Source: Opitutus sp. GAS368 (GTDB taxonomy: Bacteria > Verrucomicrobiota > Verrucomicrobiia > Opitutales > Opitutaceae). From it: 43,787 bases of DNA. Position numbers and translations under genes: made by a program. The DNA lies in contig CAMDOF010000051.1 of NCBI GenBank assembly GCA_945903465.1, positions 1-43,787 of the forward strand, written 5' to 3'. Shown in pieces: positions 1-8,335 of the stretch (within the stretch, counting starts at the first letter, position 1; each line of letters opens with the position of its first letter). The notes beneath the pieces are model-generated. The model saw only the letters and a program-made list of their open reading frames with translations. It was not told the origin of the DNA and did not search any database.

Positions 1-18
1 GATCCCGCGGTAGCAGAG

Positions 19-939
19 TTAATATATACGGCCATTCCTTCTCGTCGTGCAGCGACGGCGGTGCTTCCATGCCACGAAAACCATCGCAAAAGGCGAAAAA
101 AGGCAATTCCTTATTTTAACGCCTATGCCATGCCCCCCTATGTCCACCCCTCGACGATAGCCGCCGCTCGTGGCAACCGCTCGGTCGCTCACCCCCACGT
201 GCGTCAAAGGCAGGTCATTCTCAGCGTCCGCCTCCGGGTCAGCGACCGCCAACCGCACCGCGTGCGCGCCGCGGACCACAATATCACCACCCAAGTTCGT
301 CATCACGGTTTCAAGCTCACCCGCGGCCAGCGCTCGGCCCACCGCCCGCTCAATAATATAACTTTTCGTAAGAGAGTTTAGCACCAGCGGCGCCCCACTT
401 AAATGCCGCGCCGTCCGCCTCTGCGCATCGAGGCGCCAATGCCGCTGCCGGGCCACCGCCACCGCTTGGGAGATCTCATCCGCGGTCGGTAGCACTTGCC
501 GAGTCCCCGCGGTTTTCCACAAACGCCCCGCCACCTCAGCCGCGGCATCCAGCGCCCCGCCAGTTCACTCACGCTAGGTGTCAAACAAGACGAGCACTTC
601 GAATAACTCGACCGAGACCGCGACATCCACCTCGCGCGGCGCCTGCCAACGGCTAAACTCACTGGTCGCGTCATAACTGCTCAGGATAGCCGCCAGCCGA
701 TCGATCTCCGCCAAAGCCGCGGTCTCTCCCGCCTCTGCGGCCAACGCCGATTTAGCGGTCAACTTTAACTCAAGCGACGTGCCCAGGACGTGCTCATGCG
801 CAAATGCATACCAACGGGGCTGATCTTCCGCCGCCAACCGCGCACCCCCTAGCGCGAGCACCCAGAACGCTCCGACCCACCCAAGGAATCGTGCGTTCAG
901 CCTCGAAACCAGAGAGCCATCACCACCCGCAGTCGTCAT
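19..939 (-). pseudogene. apbE: FAD:protein FMN transferase (ApbE family), broken by two in-frame stops
   Basis: ApbE enzymes covalently attach FMN to Thr/Ser of exported flavoproteins. The reading frame starts at 939, with a hydrophobic signal-like segment and then the family start 'EHVLGTSLEL'. It meets TAG at 574-576 and TGA at 565-567, and continues in the same frame with the ApbE sequences 'TGGALDAAAEVAGRLW', 'LNSLTKSYIIERA', 'VMTNLGGDIVVRG' and 'AVATSGGYRRG'. The two stops sit where relatives have something like W-R-E-R. After 'GVDIGG' the family's HxxDPxTG motif and C-terminal domain are absent, and an unrelated tail ends at TAA 19-21. The start codon follows the stop of the EF-hand gene with no gap (TGA-ATG), so the two were translationally coupled. 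Loss of both the middle and the end makes a pseudogene more likely than a sequencing error. Confidence 0.8.
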
Positions 940-1785
940 TCAGCGCGGCTCATCGTTGCCCCGTGGACGCTCGTTCCCGCGCTCGCCACCTGGACCGCGG
1001 CGCGCATCGTCCCCACCTGGGCCACCACGAGCCACCTGAGCTCGCGCCAAATCCACCAACTCATCCCGAGAAAGAAATCCGTCTTTATTACCATCACCAC
1101 GCTCCATCATCCCCAACATCCGCTCCGGCAGTTCCTCTTTCGAAATCCGCCCGTCTCCGTCCTTATCAAGTTGCAGCATCCGGGCCACGACTTCCTCGAC
1201 GGACGCATTTCGCCCTGTGCCGCCATTCCCCGCATTACCGCGCGGACCGTCCGGGCCGCCATTGCCACCCGGACCACCGTTACCCCTATTGCCACGCGGA
1301 CCACCGGGACCGCCCGGGCCACCCGGACCCATGTTGCCCCGCGGACCACCAGGACCATCGTTACCGCCCGGGCCTCCTCGACCGGGGAAGTTGGGGCGAA
1401 CTTCGTCCTCGGTCAACTTGCCATCGTGATTGCGATCCAGCTTGGCCAAGGCCGCGGACGCTTGGGCAATTTCCTGCGCGTCGAGCACGCCGTCGCCGTT
1501 GGTATCAAGCGCCGCAAAAAGGGGGTTCATCCGCGCCATCCCTCCATCTCGACCGCGCTCATCACCTCCCGGTCCGCGGTCCCGACCACCGGGTCCACGC
1601 TCACCACCACCGGGACCGCGCTCACTACCACCGGGACCGCGCTCACTACCACCGGGTCCACGCTCACCACCACCGGGACCGCGCTCACCACCACCGGGAC
1701 CGCGCTCCTGCCCGTCGGCAACACTCACAATAATGAGAGCGGCAAGGGCGCAGGCGGAACAAGCCAGAAACGAGGGCGTTTGCAT
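940..1785 (-). CDS. Secreted EF-hand protein with GPGG repeats
   Basis: This is a predicted exported calcium-binding protein of 281 aa. The chosen ATG (1785) gives a clean signal peptide (residues 1-26, hydrophobic '[13 protein letters not shown]'); a longer frame to 1866 would bury it. Residues 27-82 are eight 7-residue units of the type ERGPGGG/S. Four EF-hand loops follow in two pairs: DTNGDGVLD and DRNHDGKLT near residues 94-125, and DKDGDGRIS and DGNKDGFLS near 207-240. A Gly/Pro/Asn-rich linker separates the pairs and a GPGG-type tail ends the protein. The downstream partner is apbE. EF-hand proteins next to ApbE genes are known in Gram-negative bacteria, but the joint function is not established here. 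Function beyond Ca2+ binding is unknown. Confidence 0.85.
   Translation of the reverse strand: MQTPSFLACSACALAALIIVSVADGQERGPGGGERGPGGGERGPGGSERGPGGSERGPGGGERGPGGRDRGPGGDERGRDGGMARMNPLFAALDTNGDGVLDAQEIAQASAALAKLDRNHDGKLTEDEVRPNFPGRGGPGGNDGPGGPRGNMGPGGPGGPGGPRGNRGNGGPGGNGGPDGPRGNAGNGGTGRNASVEEVVARMLQLDKDGDGRISKEELPERMLGMMERGDGNKDGFLSRDELVDLARAQVARGGPGGDDARRGPGGERGNERPRGNDEPR
1540..1707 (-). repeat. 21-bp in-frame tandem repeat (ERGPGGG/S units)
   Basis: Eight consecutive 21-bp units code for ERGPGG plus G or S. The first six (about 1582-1707) are almost identical at the DNA level, and the last two ([14 protein letters not shown]) have diverged. The unit is a multiple of three, so gain or loss of copies would change protein length without breaking the frame. 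Confidence 0.85.
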
Positions 1786-1996
1786 AGGTACTTGGATTTG
1801 ACCGAACGTCGATAGGACGTTAACCGGATAACAAAGTTTTCTACAATCAACGGAATTATCGACCACCCCCGCCAGCGGGAGTTATCGCTCCCAGCGCTCC
1901 GCGGGCGCTCGAGAGGGATCAAGCGCCGAACCCCACCCTCCTCTTACGCACCGTCGAAGGACCGCAAAGCACCCGGCTAAGCACCGGACCTGTTAT

Positions 1997-2401
1997 TCAG
2001 CGATTCGCGTACTCGGTGTCCGACACGTGCTCGGCCCACGCAGTAGTACTGCCCTGCGCATCGGCGACTTGAACCGCGAGGTGCACCATCAATCCGTCTG
2101 GTGCGGCTCCGTGCCAATGGCGCTCGCCTGGCGCGAACCACACCGAATCGCCGGGAAAAACCTCCTGCACCGCCTCCCCCTCGCGTTGAACAAGACCCGT
2201 TCCGGACAGAATATGGAGGGCCTGACCACAGGGATGGGTATGCCACGCGGTGCGAGCGGCCGGCGCAAAAGACACGCGCACCACCCGCACGGCCGCCGGA
2301 CCTGAGCTGGACGTCGCAATCTCCTCCAAACAAACGGTTCCGGAAAAATAATCCGCCGAGCCCGGTTTTAATGGCAGCGTACCCGCCCGTGATATCGTCA
2401 T
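1997..2401 (-). CDS. Cupin protein, (R)-mandelonitrile lyase-like
   Basis: A single-domain cupin of 134 aa. The order of motifs matches the small manganese cupins described as (R)-mandelonitrile (hydroxynitrile) lyases: 'SADYFSGTV' near the start, metal motif 1 'ARTAWHTHPCGQ' with two His, then 'GTGLVQREG', 'FPGDSVWFAPGERHWHGA' with further His, and a C-terminal 'EHVSDTEY'. Predicted to be cytoplasmic, as no signal peptide is visible. It appears monocistronic. The natural substrate is uncertain, since many such cupins are annotated only as cupin-2 or carboxymuconolactone-decarboxylase-associated proteins. The cupin fold is secure; the lyase activity is inference from sequence resemblance. Confidence 0.8.
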   Translation of the reverse strand: MTISRAGTLPLKPGSADYFSGTVCLEEIATSSSGPAAVRVVRVSFAPAARTAWHTHPCGQALHILSGTGLVQREGEAVQEVFPGDSVWFAPGERHWHGAAPDGLMVHLAVQVADAQGSTTAWAEHVSDTEYANR

Positions 2402-3113
2402 TCCAAAGGATAAGTCGCGTCCTCTCCAAATTCAATTCGCTTCGCGAGCCTTCGCCCCGTTGCGGGGCCGTCCGCCCGTACCAGACGCGCGCCCAAGGGT
2501 CCGCCCATTAAAATTTTCGGTTCCAGCGGCTTTCAATCGGTAACGCGTGGCCAGGAGGTGATGCCGGTGCGCGCCGCGGCGGACTCGGGCGGATCTTCAC
2601 GATTGTAGTCAAGTCCGGCGAGAGACTGCGCGGCGCGGACAAACGGTCACGTCATCGGTGGCACTTTTTTGCCGGTTAAGCTGAGGGGCTTTTCCGAGTT
2701 GCGAAAGGGCCGGCGAGGGGTCCACCGAAAAACGACTGGAGCGAGGGCCGGCTATTTTTTTCAGGAAGATGTTCCCATCAAGCCAAGGCCGACTTGGAAG
2801 ATGGCAAAAGCGGAGGAAACCGTGGGAAATAAATTCTATGAGCGGCGCCCCCTGTGGAAAAGAGGGCCTGCCTGCGCCGCCTTGGTCGGGCAGGCCCGAT
2901 AATTACCAATTTTCAACGATTTTCTTGCCAAAAGGAGGGGCCTCAGGTCCTCAAGCAAGCTGGCGTATCGGGGGGCACCGACTGTCGCCTTCTTGCGCCT
3001 ACAGGATTGGCGCTCGCTGCTCGGATTTATGATGAAAATCTTCCGAGAATATCGTGGCGTGCTTCCGCGGCGGCATAAGATGCTTCCAAGCATATCCACT
3101 ATTCCATGACCAG
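2402..3113. other. Intergenic stretch without a convincing gene
   Basis: About 710 bp lies between the cupin start and the rhomboid start. The short frames here are low-complexity, overlap each other and match no family I recognise. Visible structures are a small GCCCCG-TTG-CGGGGC hairpin at 2454-2468, just upstream of the cupin gene, and a 9-bp inverted repeat at 2864-2897. It presumably holds the divergent promoters of both genes, but I cannot point to clear -35/-10 boxes. Confidence 0.5.
2864..2897. repeat. Inverted repeat, 9-bp stem with 16-nt loop
   Basis: GGGCCTGCC at 2864-2872 pairs perfectly with GGCAGGCCC at 2889-2897. No T-run follows on either strand, so it is not a standard intrinsic terminator. 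It could be an RNA structure or a binding site, or it may be chance in GC-rich DNA. Confidence 0.5.
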
Positions 3114-4190
3114 ATGACACCAGCAAATGCCAGCGCCGCCAGCAGGTGTTCAGCTCCTTCACGAAGTCCGTCGCCGCCGAGCCCCGTTTTTCCTGGCGCG
3201 GAGCTGGCGAGAATCGCCACGGCTGGTGCTATCTTCGCCACGTCCTCCCCTGCGGCCGGCTCGCAAGCGTCCGCGACTTTGGCCAACACGACGGCGCCCA
3301 CGGCGTCCCCGCACGGCCACCCCGAAGATGAACTCAGCGGGCCCGACGAGTCACTTCCTCTGGGACTGATGGCCGTGGGTGACTACGCGAGCCCAATCGC
3401 CGCCCAAGAACACGGCCTCGTGATTCTCGCAATGGGCCAGCCTTACTGGCTCGTGCCCACCGCGGATCGATTTGTCCTGCTCGTCGAGACCGCCGTCTTC
3501 GCTCCCGCGCTCCTCCAATTGCAACGCTTCAGACGCGAGAGCCTCCATTGGCCGCCGGCCCCCCTCACCAACGCGAACGCGCCCGCCATCGACTTCCTCA
3601 CTCCCGCGCTCTGGGTCCTCCTGATCGTGGCGACCTTTCTAACCCAATCGAACTACCCAACGCTGCGGCTCGTCGGCGCGCTCGAATCTCACGCTCTTTT
3701 TAATCGAGCCGAATGGTGGCGACCCGTCACCGCGCTATTTCTCCACGCGGATGCCGGACACCTCGTTGCCAACGCGGGCAGCGGGTTTCTCGTTTTCCTC
3801 GCCGTCCTGGCAACCTTCGGCCGCCTTCGTGGTTGGTTACTCGTCACCTGCGCCGCCATCGTCGGAAACATTGCGGCCGCCGCCGCGCAGGCGCGCTCGC
3901 CTTACTCGTCCATCGGCGCCTCCACCGCCATCTTCGGCGGCCTCGGTCTTCTGACCGGCCGCGCCATCGCCGTCGCGCGCCACGCTCCGCCTCACCAGCG
4001 CGCAAAAGCGGTTTGGGTTTCGTTAGGCACCGGCCTCTGCGTGCTCGCACTCTACGGGGCCGGCGGCCCCAACGTCGATCTCGGCGCCCATCTTGGCGGA
4101 TTTATCAGCGGACTGCTGATTGGCTTGACCACCCGCCAGCAACCACCGGCCAAAATCGACGGCCCACCATCCGCACAAACCTGCCAATGA
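3114..4190 (+). CDS. Rhomboid-family intramembrane serine protease
   Basis: Rhomboids cleave transmembrane segments within the inner membrane. With the ATG at 3114 the protein is 358 aa. Residues 1-80 are Ala/Ser/Pro-rich and low-complexity, followed by a small N-terminal region ('GDYASPIAAQEHGLVIL') seen in rhomboids with a cytoplasmic domain. The membrane core contains 'WWRPVTALFLHADAGHL' (conserved His near 211), 'SSIGASTAIFGG' with the catalytic Ser near 270 (GxSx) and 'VDLGAHLGGFISG' with the catalytic His near 326. The catalytic dyad is therefore intact. The start is unsure: the ATG at 3369 ('MAVGDYASPI') would remove the low-complexity part, and no Shine-Dalgarno sequence decides it. 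It converges with the next gene. Confidence 0.85.
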   Translation: MTPANASAASRCSAPSRSPSPPSPVFPGAELARIATAGAIFATSSPAAGSQASATLANTTAPTASPHGHPEDELSGPDESLPLGLMAVGDYASPIAAQEHGLVILAMGQPYWLVPTADRFVLLVETAVFAPALLQLQRFRRESLHWPPAPLTNANAPAIDFLTPALWVLLIVATFLTQSNYPTLRLVGALESHALFNRAEWWRPVTALFLHADAGHLVANAGSGFLVFLAVLATFGRLRGWLLVTCAAIVGNIAAAAAQARSPYSSIGASTAIFGGLGLLTGRAIAVARHAPPHQRAKAVWVSLGTGLCVLALYGAGGPNVDLGAHLGGFISGLLIGLTTRQQPPAKIDGPPSAQTCQ

Positions 4191-4294
4191 TAACTTATCC
4201 TATTATCCTTTCCTAACCAGTCAGTGCGCGCACGCCTTCGGCCCGATTTCGCTTGAGATTAATCCGGCGCCAACACCCAAAAAACGGCCGCTGA

Positions 4295-4723
4295 TTAAGG
4301 CGTGGCTTGAAAATTGACCACCGCTGGTTTCAACGTCGTCAGTTTCCCCGCGCTCCGCAGTAGCACCATAGGCGTGGCACTCGCCGGCGTCGCTCCTGCT
4401 GGGTAACGGACCAAAATAGAAAACTCCGCGCGATGCGCGGGAACCGCGGTAAAGGCAAACTCCAACGTCCCCGTCGAACCAGCTTCCGGAACAATGGCCG
4501 GAACATTCGGGCCGACGACACCGGCAAAACTCCAACTCTCGGGCAAAGCCACCGACCAACCCAAGGCGCCGGGCTCGCCTTCGTACGCGACTGCGGCCGT
4601 CAGGGTCACCTGGCCCCCGCCGGTCGCGAGTTTATTACCATCAGCAGAAAACGAAGCCGTTTGCGCTATCACGGAACCGCCGAAAGCTACAAACAAGATA
4701 ACTGAGGCGCGAATAAAGTTCAT
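4295..4723 (-). CDS. Small secreted protein, Ig-like beta-rich fold
   Basis: A 142-aa protein of unknown function. The ATG at 4723 gives a signal peptide ('MNFIRASVILFVAFGGSVIA', cleavage expected near QT), which argues against the longer frame to 4807. The mature part alternates short hydrophobic strands with Gly/Pro turns ('GGGQVTLTAAVAYEG', 'LGWSVALPESWSFAGV', 'GTLEFAFTAVPAH', 'FSILVRYPAG') and has no cysteine or catalytic motif. This resembles the cohesin/Ig-like modules of secreted Opitutaceae proteins, a likeness recalled rather than searched. It lies just downstream of the dockerin-tailed matrixin gene on the same strand, so the two could act together outside the cell. Confidence 0.7.
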   Translation of the reverse strand: MNFIRASVILFVAFGGSVIAQTASFSADGNKLATGGGQVTLTAAVAYEGEPGALGWSVALPESWSFAGVVGPNVPAIVPEAGSTGTLEFAFTAVPAHRAEFSILVRYPAGATPASATPMVLLRSAGKLTTLKPAVVNFQATP

Positions 4724-5194
4724 AGTATTAGAGGTAACCTGATGTAAAAAACCGAAGGGACCGGAAGTTGCCAAAAGATCAAGCTTCAAAAGCAACGAAC
4801 CGATCAATCGCGTTCAAGAGAGTTGTCCGGCGAGCACGCGAAAATCTCGTCGGGGCAGCGTGGATAAAATCAGTGACGCCCGATTTTCAGGCGAAGGCGA
4901 TCGCGAGACTCGGCATTACGATCCGATGCACTTCTTAGAGTTGCCGGCTCGGCGGACTTAACGATTTTAATGAGGCGAGTGGCGCGGTTACCCGCCCGAG
5001 GCCATGGCCAACCCGAAGGCGCCCAGCCCATTTTCCCATCCGATTAACAGGAGAAAAGTCCGTCTCGACCTTAGTGCCGCGCGTGTCGGTAAACTCGCAC
5101 GCGGCCTTTCGCAAAATTAGTTGCAAAGCCCGAGCGCATTCCAAGGCACCGCGCAACAAAATGAGAGCTTCTGCAAACTGATTTTAAGAAATGC
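4724..5194. other. Intergenic stretch, no gene seen
   Basis: About 470 bp lies between the start of the small secreted protein gene and the stop of the matrixin gene. No frame here has family features or a credible start. It probably contains the promoter of the downstream gene, but I see no clear element. Confidence 0.45.
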
Positions 5195-6580
5195 TCAAGG
5201 GCCCGGCGCAAAGCCGTCCTCCGTGGAGATCGCTCGATGATACCAACCGGTCCGTGTCTGCCCATCCCTTGCGTTGTAGAGCTCGACCACGCGAACAAGC
5301 TCCATCAGTCCAATTTGCCCGTCACGATTAACATCGGCGGAGTGATACCTCGCCAGCGCGACGACTCCACTGGTTGCAGGCGTCGGATCGGTCGTAAACC
5401 CATCGCCCATCTCAGCCGCCGCCACCGCGTAGCGCCCCGTCCGCGTCGCGCCGCCCCGCACGGCGTACAATTCGATCACGCGACTCAATTCAACCAGATT
5501 TATCCGCCCATCTGCCGGGGCGAAATCAGCTGAGTGCAGCAGGGTCGGCGTAAACGTAAGCGCGAGGGTGATAAAGCCGCTATCGCCGTCGAAACCATCC
5601 ACCGCAAAAAAGTAGTGAACACCCCTCGCGGCGGGAAATGTGAGTGTGCTGTATTGAATGATCCCAGGCTCGAGATCATCGGAAGAGGCGCGCTCTGCCA
5701 GAGCCTCGACCGAATCGCCGGTGTAAACCGCCAAGGTGGTATCGAAGAGGCTGCCCTGCGTACTCAACGCGACGAGACCGGGGGTCGGAGCAGTCCAGCG
5801 CCACCAGACGGAGCGACCGCCGTTGTTGGCAGCGTGGCGAGGCTCGCCGGGCTGTTGGGTGGCGTTCGTGTTGAAACCGTTCACGGCGATGGTGCCACTT
5901 GTCAGCACAATCGGGAGGGCGAGTGCGAACAAATCATTCGCAGGCATCCCGGGTAGACCGTAGAGCCGTTGCGCACCGACTTGGTCATCAGTAGTGAGCG
6001 CCGCCGTGTCGCTGATCGCGCTGTTCATAATCGCCGCGACCGATTGCGGCGGAGAAGCTTGGTCGGGGTGATCGAGCCCGAGGACGTGACCGAGTTCGTG
6101 AAGAGCGACCCGCTTTAAATCGATCGCCCCGCCGTGCCCGGCGACGGGGCCACGGTAGGAATCCCACGTGCGAGAAGAATTGAAAATAATATCTGCTTCG
6201 GTCGTCTGATTGCCGCGGCTCCGCGAGAGTGTGATCGCGAGCGTGCGTGCATCGAAAGGCGTGCCAAATATCGTCTGATCAAAAACGATTTCGTTCACCC
6301 CATTGCCATCGCCCGCCTTGACCACCGCTGCGAGCGATAAGTGAAATTGGACCGCGCCCAAGAATCCATTCCAGCTTTGCGCCGCCGCTTGAATCGACGC
6401 CGCCCGGGTACCGCCACCCCCCGGCAAAACCAGCACATCATCCACCAACAACAGCAACCCAACGGGCCCGGCCGACCACTTGATCGGCAGTCCCGTGGAA
6501 GAGTTGCTGATGAAAACAAAGGCTCCCAGCGGAGGAATCACGACGAGGAGCAGCCACACGTTGAGCACCCTTTTGATCAA
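5195..6580 (-). CDS. Secreted matrixin-type zinc metalloprotease with dockerin-like repeats
   Basis: A predicted extracellular or cell-surface zinc protease. I start it at TTG 6580, 7 nt after a GGAGGG box on the minus strand, which gives an immediate signal segment (residues 4-24, 'VLNVWLLLVVIPPLGAFVFI') and 461 aa; the open frame reaches TTG 6691. The zinc motif HELGHVLGLDH is at about 161-171, with the Met-turn 'AIMNSAIS' near 185, typical of the metzincin/matrixin clan. A beta-rich domain (about 216-343) resembles bacterial pre-peptidase C-terminal (PPC) domains. Two repeats follow at about 351-397 and 415-458: 'GRINLVELSRVIELYAVRGG' and 'GQIGLMELVRVVELYNARDG'. Each has a DxNxDG-like loop, degenerate in the first, and an 'RTGRY/RTGWY' end. 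These look like dockerin/EF-hand type anchoring modules. Confidence 0.85.
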   Translation of the reverse strand: MIKRVLNVWLLLVVIPPLGAFVFISNSSTGLPIKWSAGPVGLLLLVDDVLVLPGGGGTRAASIQAAAQSWNGFLGAVQFHLSLAAVVKAGDGNGVNEIVFDQTIFGTPFDARTLAITLSRSRGNQTTEADIIFNSSRTWDSYRGPVAGHGGAIDLKRVALHELGHVLGLDHPDQASPPQSVAAIMNSAISDTAALTTDDQVGAQRLYGLPGMPANDLFALALPIVLTSGTIAVNGFNTNATQQPGEPRHAANNGGRSVWWRWTAPTPGLVALSTQGSLFDTTLAVYTGDSVEALAERASSDDLEPGIIQYSTLTFPAARGVHYFFAVDGFDGDSGFITLALTFTPTLLHSADFAPADGRINLVELSRVIELYAVRGGATRTGRYAVAAAEMGDGFTTDPTPATSGVVALARYHSADVNRDGQIGLMELVRVVELYNARDGQTRTGWYHRAISTEDGFAPGP

Positions 6581-6736
6581 GCGCCAACCCTCCAACCCGA
6601 TGCTCCAAAGCGCAAGCGCCGGCTCATCCACTCGGAAAATCCGGCGGCTCCGCCCACCGCCAACGGCCCGCCAGAATACCCACGGGATCAAGGCGTGCCA
6701 CTCGTCGCCCGCGAACCTTAATCCTCACCTCCGGCT

Positions 6737-8335
6737 TCACCGCGCCCAACGGTCCAAGTCGTCAGCAATCTCCCGGTCACTACGGCAACGCGGCATCTTA
6801 CTTTGGCCACCCCATTTTCCTTTCGCCCGCATCCATTGCTCGAACGTCCCGGGGCGAACCCACCGCACCAGCGGCAATTCCAAGCCCCCTCCCTGGCGCT
6901 TCGCCTCGTAGTCTTCGTTGAGCCTTTGCAGTTCCCCATCCAGCGCCCGCGCAACTTCGCCTTGATCAACCTCGCTCTCGCGACCGGTCCGCACCTCGAG
7001 CCACCATTCATGCCGGCCCCTTGACGCCGGAGCGAGCGCGCGAGCAAACACCGGCGCAACGTGAAAATTGATTACGGTAAACGCGTGCCGCGCGGCGACC
7101 ACGGTCAATGTATCCGTCAGCTCTTTCTCGATCACGTGCTCACCAAACGCGCTCAACTGCAGGCTCGTTCGTCCCACGTAGACCAAACGAGGAGGCTCCT
7201 TCGAAATGAAGCGAACGACATCTCCGATCACATAACGACAGAGCCCACCCGGCGTCGTCATCAACAACACGTAATCAACCCCGCACAGCACTTCCTCCAG
7301 CGTGACCGCGTGCGCACCTACCTCGGTACTTTTCCTATTTTCAAAAATCTTCCACGGTACAAATTCATAGAAAATACCGGCATCTGCGATCAAGCGTAGC
7401 CCATCCTCCGGCGACGCATCTTGTGCGGCAATAAAACCCTCAGACGCAGGGTAAACTTCATGGAAATTAATCCCTTCCCCAAAAGCCGCGCGCAACTCGC
7501 CCGCAAACGGCCCCAAGGGGACGCCCCCATGCACCAGGCATTCGAGCCGCGGCCAAATTTCACTCATCACCGCGGCTCCCGTCGTCGCCCGCATCTGCTC
7601 TGCCAAAATCAAGAGCCAGCTCGGAATCCCGCCCACTAAGGTGATATCCCGCTCCTGAGTCCGTGCCGCGATCGCCCGCAGTTTTGTGGGCCAATCAGCG
7701 ATCTGCGCCACCTCGCGGCCTGGTTCATAAAGATGCCGCCCAATCCATCGCGGCAGATTCACCGCCGTGATCCCACTCAAATCACCTCCCCAAGCACGAA
7801 ACGGCTGGCCATGCTCAATCGGCGCCAACCTGGTCGCACCTCCTAGAAAAAGATGCCGTCCGCGAAAAACCCGCGCGTGCCCTCTCCGCACATTGTAGTA
7901 ACACAACGAGGCCAAGCCCGCTTGCCGAAAATGGGCGAGCATTTCCGGCGTGATCGGCAGGTATTTCGTCCGCCCCGCCGTCGTACCCGACGACACCGCG
8001 TAGTACGCGCAGCGACCTGGCCAAAGCACATCCGCCTCACCTCGCTGCATCCGTTCAATCCAAGGGGCCAGCTCCTCATAACTCCGCACCGCCACCGTCG
8101 TCCGAAATTCCGCCCCACTCATTTCCGCGCGGATACCCACCGCCCGCCCAAAAGCCGTCTTCGCAAACCGCGCCAAAAGATGCCGCCGGATTTGTTCCTG
8201 GGCCGCGATTGCCGCCCCACCGACGCGGTTCCGTCGGGCCAAATGAAAGGTGTGCAGCGCCACACCGCCCGCAACCAAATAGCTCAGCCAAGGAGTGCGC
8301 CGAACCCGCCGCTGAGAAACAATCGGCGTCTTCAT
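6737..8335 (-). CDS. GH3-family acyl-adenylating enzyme
   Basis: GH3 enzymes (named from plant auxin-responsive proteins, within the ANL adenylase superfamily) activate a carboxylic acid with ATP and pass it to an amine or other acceptor. This 532-aa protein has the ATP/AMP motif 'SSGTTAGRTKYLP' (115-127), 'YPASEGF' (295-301, as YxASEG in GH3) and 'YVIGDVVRF' (368-376). An N-terminal hydrophobic stretch (about 15-32) suggests membrane association. Its ATG overlaps the stop of the alpha/beta hydrolase (ATGA), so the two are co-translated. It is the last gene of the run starting at 15931. The substrate is unknown; in this lipid-related setting a fatty or other carboxylic acid is an inference. 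Confidence 0.85.
   Translation of the reverse strand: MKTPIVSQRRVRRTPWLSYLVAGGVALHTFHLARRNRVGGAAIAAQEQIRRHLLARFAKTAFGRAVGIRAEMSGAEFRTTVAVRSYEELAPWIERMQRGEADVLWPGRCAYYAVSSGTTAGRTKYLPITPEMLAHFRQAGLASLCYYNVRRGHARVFRGRHLFLGGATRLAPIEHGQPFRAWGGDLSGITAVNLPRWIGRHLYEPGREVAQIADWPTKLRAIAARTQERDITLVGGIPSWLLILAEQMRATTGAAVMSEIWPRLECLVHGGVPLGPFAGELRAAFGEGINFHEVYPASEGFIAAQDASPEDGLRLIADAGIFYEFVPWKIFENRKSTEVGAHAVTLEEVLCGVDYVLLMTTPGGLCRYVIGDVVRFISKEPPRLVYVGRTSLQLSAFGEHVIEKELTDTLTVVAARHAFTVINFHVAPVFARALAPASRGRHEWWLEVRTGRESEVDQGEVARALDGELQRLNEDYEAKRQGGGLELPLVRWVRPGTFEQWMRAKGKWGGQSKMPRCRSDREIADDLDRWAR

Noticed and set aside
804..1733. Plus-strand open frame of 309 codons across the EF-hand gene
   Set aside because: His/Arg/Pro-rich product made by reading the GPGG repeat backwards; the minus strand has signal peptide and four EF-hands.
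2669..2902. Plus-strand frame of 77 codons in the long intergenic region
   Set aside because: No family features, overlaps other equally open frames, and part of it is the 2864-2897 hairpin.
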